Source: Candidatus Acidiferrales bacterium (GTDB taxonomy: Bacteria > Acidobacteriota > Terriglobia > Acidiferrales > UBA7541). From it: a stretch of DNA of 6,619 bases. Under the pieces are notes generated by a model, which saw only the letters and a list, made by a program, of their open reading frames with translations, was not told the origin of the DNA and did not search any database. The stretch spans positions 1-6,619 of the forward strand of contig JASHWB010000245.1 in assembly GCA_030044295.1 (NCBI GenBank), read 5' to 3'. Made by a program: the position numbers and the translations under genes. This document shows, piece by piece, positions 5,807 to 6,619 of the stretch (position 1 is the first letter of the stretch; every line of letters begins with the position of its first letter).

Positions 5807-6520
5807 TTACGCCGGCTTGATTAGCTCCTCGGCGTAGAGAGCGCCGTCGGGCGTGTCTTCGTGCTTGTAATACACGTACGCGTCGCCGTGCTTGAGCGCC
5901 TCCGATGCGCGGTGTGCGATTGACTTGCGGGCTTGCGCTGAATATTTCTCCTTGCGCAGGCGAAAGTAGGAAAAATCCGCGGTTGAGATATCGGGCGTCT
6001 CGAATTTCTCCGACTCGGCCAGGCAGAGCGCGACGTTCCTGCCTCTCAAAAGCTCGTACATCTCCGGCACGAACCACGTTTCATGGCGAAATTCCATGGC
6101 GGCTCGTGCGCCGTGTGGCAAACCTCCGAGAAATTCTTCCAGCCGAGGGAGATCACATTTCAGGTCCGGCGGAAGCTGAAAGAGCACGGGCCCTAGTTTC
6201 TTGGCCTCGCGCAGGGGCTCGAGCGAGACGAAAAAGTCCACCGTCGCGCCGGCGACTCCGCGCAAACGCGCGAAATGCGTGATTGACTGGTGCGCCTTAA
6301 TGGCAAACTGAAAACCTTCAGGAACGGCTGCGATCCATCCCGCGAGCAGTTTTTCCGTGGGATGGCGCCGAAAGGTCATGTTCACCTCGACGGAGTTCAG
6401 CCGCGTTCCGTAATACTGCAGAAATTTTGCAGAGGCGAGCTTCGCCGGATAGAAATCGGGCTTCCAAGCCGCGTACGCCCATCCCGAAGTGCCCGCGTAG
6501 ATTTTTCCGCTGCGACTCAT
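5807..6520 (-). CDS. DUF72 (YecE-like) family protein
   Basis: 237 residues from the ATG at 6520-6518. A GTG directly before it (6523-6521) would add one residue, but the AGGTGG at 6531-6526 lies 5 nt from the ATG and only 2 nt from the GTG, favouring the ATG. Family signs in order: AGTSGWAYAAW (9-19), FYP (23-25), SVEVNMTFRRHP (43-54), GFQFAIKAHQSITH (69-82), LGPVLFQLPP (109-118), AMEFRHETWF (141-150), VALCLAES (163-170), SYFRLR (184-189), AYVYYKHED (214-222) and AEEL near the end. The family folds as a TIM barrel and is widespread in bacteria and archaea; its reaction is not established to my knowledge. Length is normal and all blocks are present, so it looks intact. Family members usually have Tyr where this protein has R51 in NMTFRR. 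It is cytoplasmic, with no signal peptide. It converges on the tRNA gene. Confidence 0.92.
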   Translation of the reverse strand: MSRSGKIYAGTSGWAYAAWKPDFYPAKLASAKFLQYYGTRLNSVEVNMTFRRHPTEKLLAGWIAAVPEGFQFAIKAHQSITHFARLRGVAGATVDFFVSLEPLREAKKLGPVLFQLPPDLKCDLPRLEEFLGGLPHGARAAMEFRHETWFVPEMYELLRGRNVALCLAESEKFETPDISTADFSYFRLRKEKYSAQARKSIAHRASEALKHGDAYVYYKHEDTPDGALYAEELIKPA

Positions 6521-6525
6521 CACGC

Positions 6526-6531
6526 CACCTG
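6526..6531 (-). promoter_or_regulatory. Shine-Dalgarno-like site of the DUF72 gene
   Basis: AGGTGG on the minus strand, one mismatch from AGGAGG, is 5 nt before the ATG at 6520. The short spacing to the GTG at 6523 argues against that alternative start. Confidence 0.5.
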
Positions 6532-6561
6532 TGTACCAGGGACAAGTTCCAACGCCGTCCG

Positions 6562-6573
6562 GCTGGCGCCAGC
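6562..6573. repeat. Perfect 12-bp palindrome upstream of the DUF72 gene
   Basis: GCTGGCGCCAGC lies about 41 nt before the DUF72 start codon, where an operator or promoter would be expected. No clear promoter hexamers were found around it. Positions 6574-6619 hold nothing else I can support. Confidence 0.3.
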
Positions 6574-6619
6574 ATTTTCATATGTTAGCGGGCGAAAAGT
6601 ACAGCTCGCGGACCTGTGC

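Noticed and set aside
5626..5820. Short plus-strand frame translating through the tRNA (DVAELADAQASGACGSNT)
   Set aside because: This is the well-known false protein obtained by translating tRNA-Leu; the tRNA cloverleaf fully explains the sequence.
5656..5820. tRNA-Leu as an integration site for a mobile element
   Set aside because: No integrase, no duplicated tRNA 3' end and an ordinary conserved gene (DUF72) follows directly.

Overview
This GC-rich, gene-dense window most resembles an Acidobacteriota chromosome. The taxonomic hint is an inference from gene types I recognise: a long PIG-L-type deacetylase with a C-terminal beta-sandwich and amidotransferase-like part, and a small PilZ protein ending in an FWGVRFP-type tail. 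No rRNA or other decisive taxonomic marker is present.

Layout. (1) Positions 1-2327 (+) hold the 3' three-quarters or more of a large PIG-L/LmbE-family deacetylase whose start lies outside the window. (2) Positions 2460-3080 (+) encode a secreted NTF2/SnoaL-like protein with its own Shine-Dalgarno site and a possible extended -10 promoter. (3) On the minus strand, convergent to it, are a two-helix small membrane protein (3158-3427) and, upstream of that, a PilZ-domain protein (3549-3893). The 121 nt between them contain a strong-looking extended -10 promoter, a 10-bp palindrome touching it, and a leader in which two GCAGG copies could compete for one CCTGC next to the ribosome binding site. 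(4) Positions 3908-4238 form a roughly 330-nt divergent intergenic region with at least four short hairpins in a row and no convincing gene. (5) Positions 4239-5537 (+) encode a 432-residue protein I do not recognise: a Cys/His-bearing N-terminal part, an Ala/Pro-rich linker and a helical C-terminal half. (6) Positions 5656-5742 (+) are a complete tRNA-Leu(CAG) with encoded CCA. (7) Positions 5807-6520 (-) encode a DUF72 (YecE-like) protein.

The genes do not form an evident single pathway. Orientation changes often and most genes seem to have their own promoter, so this reads as ordinary chromosomal backbone, not a mobile island. No transposase, integrase, CRISPR array, toxin-antitoxin pair or phage gene was seen. 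The parts most worth a second look are the hairpin-rich region before the 432-residue orphan, that orphan itself, and the leader of the small membrane protein.
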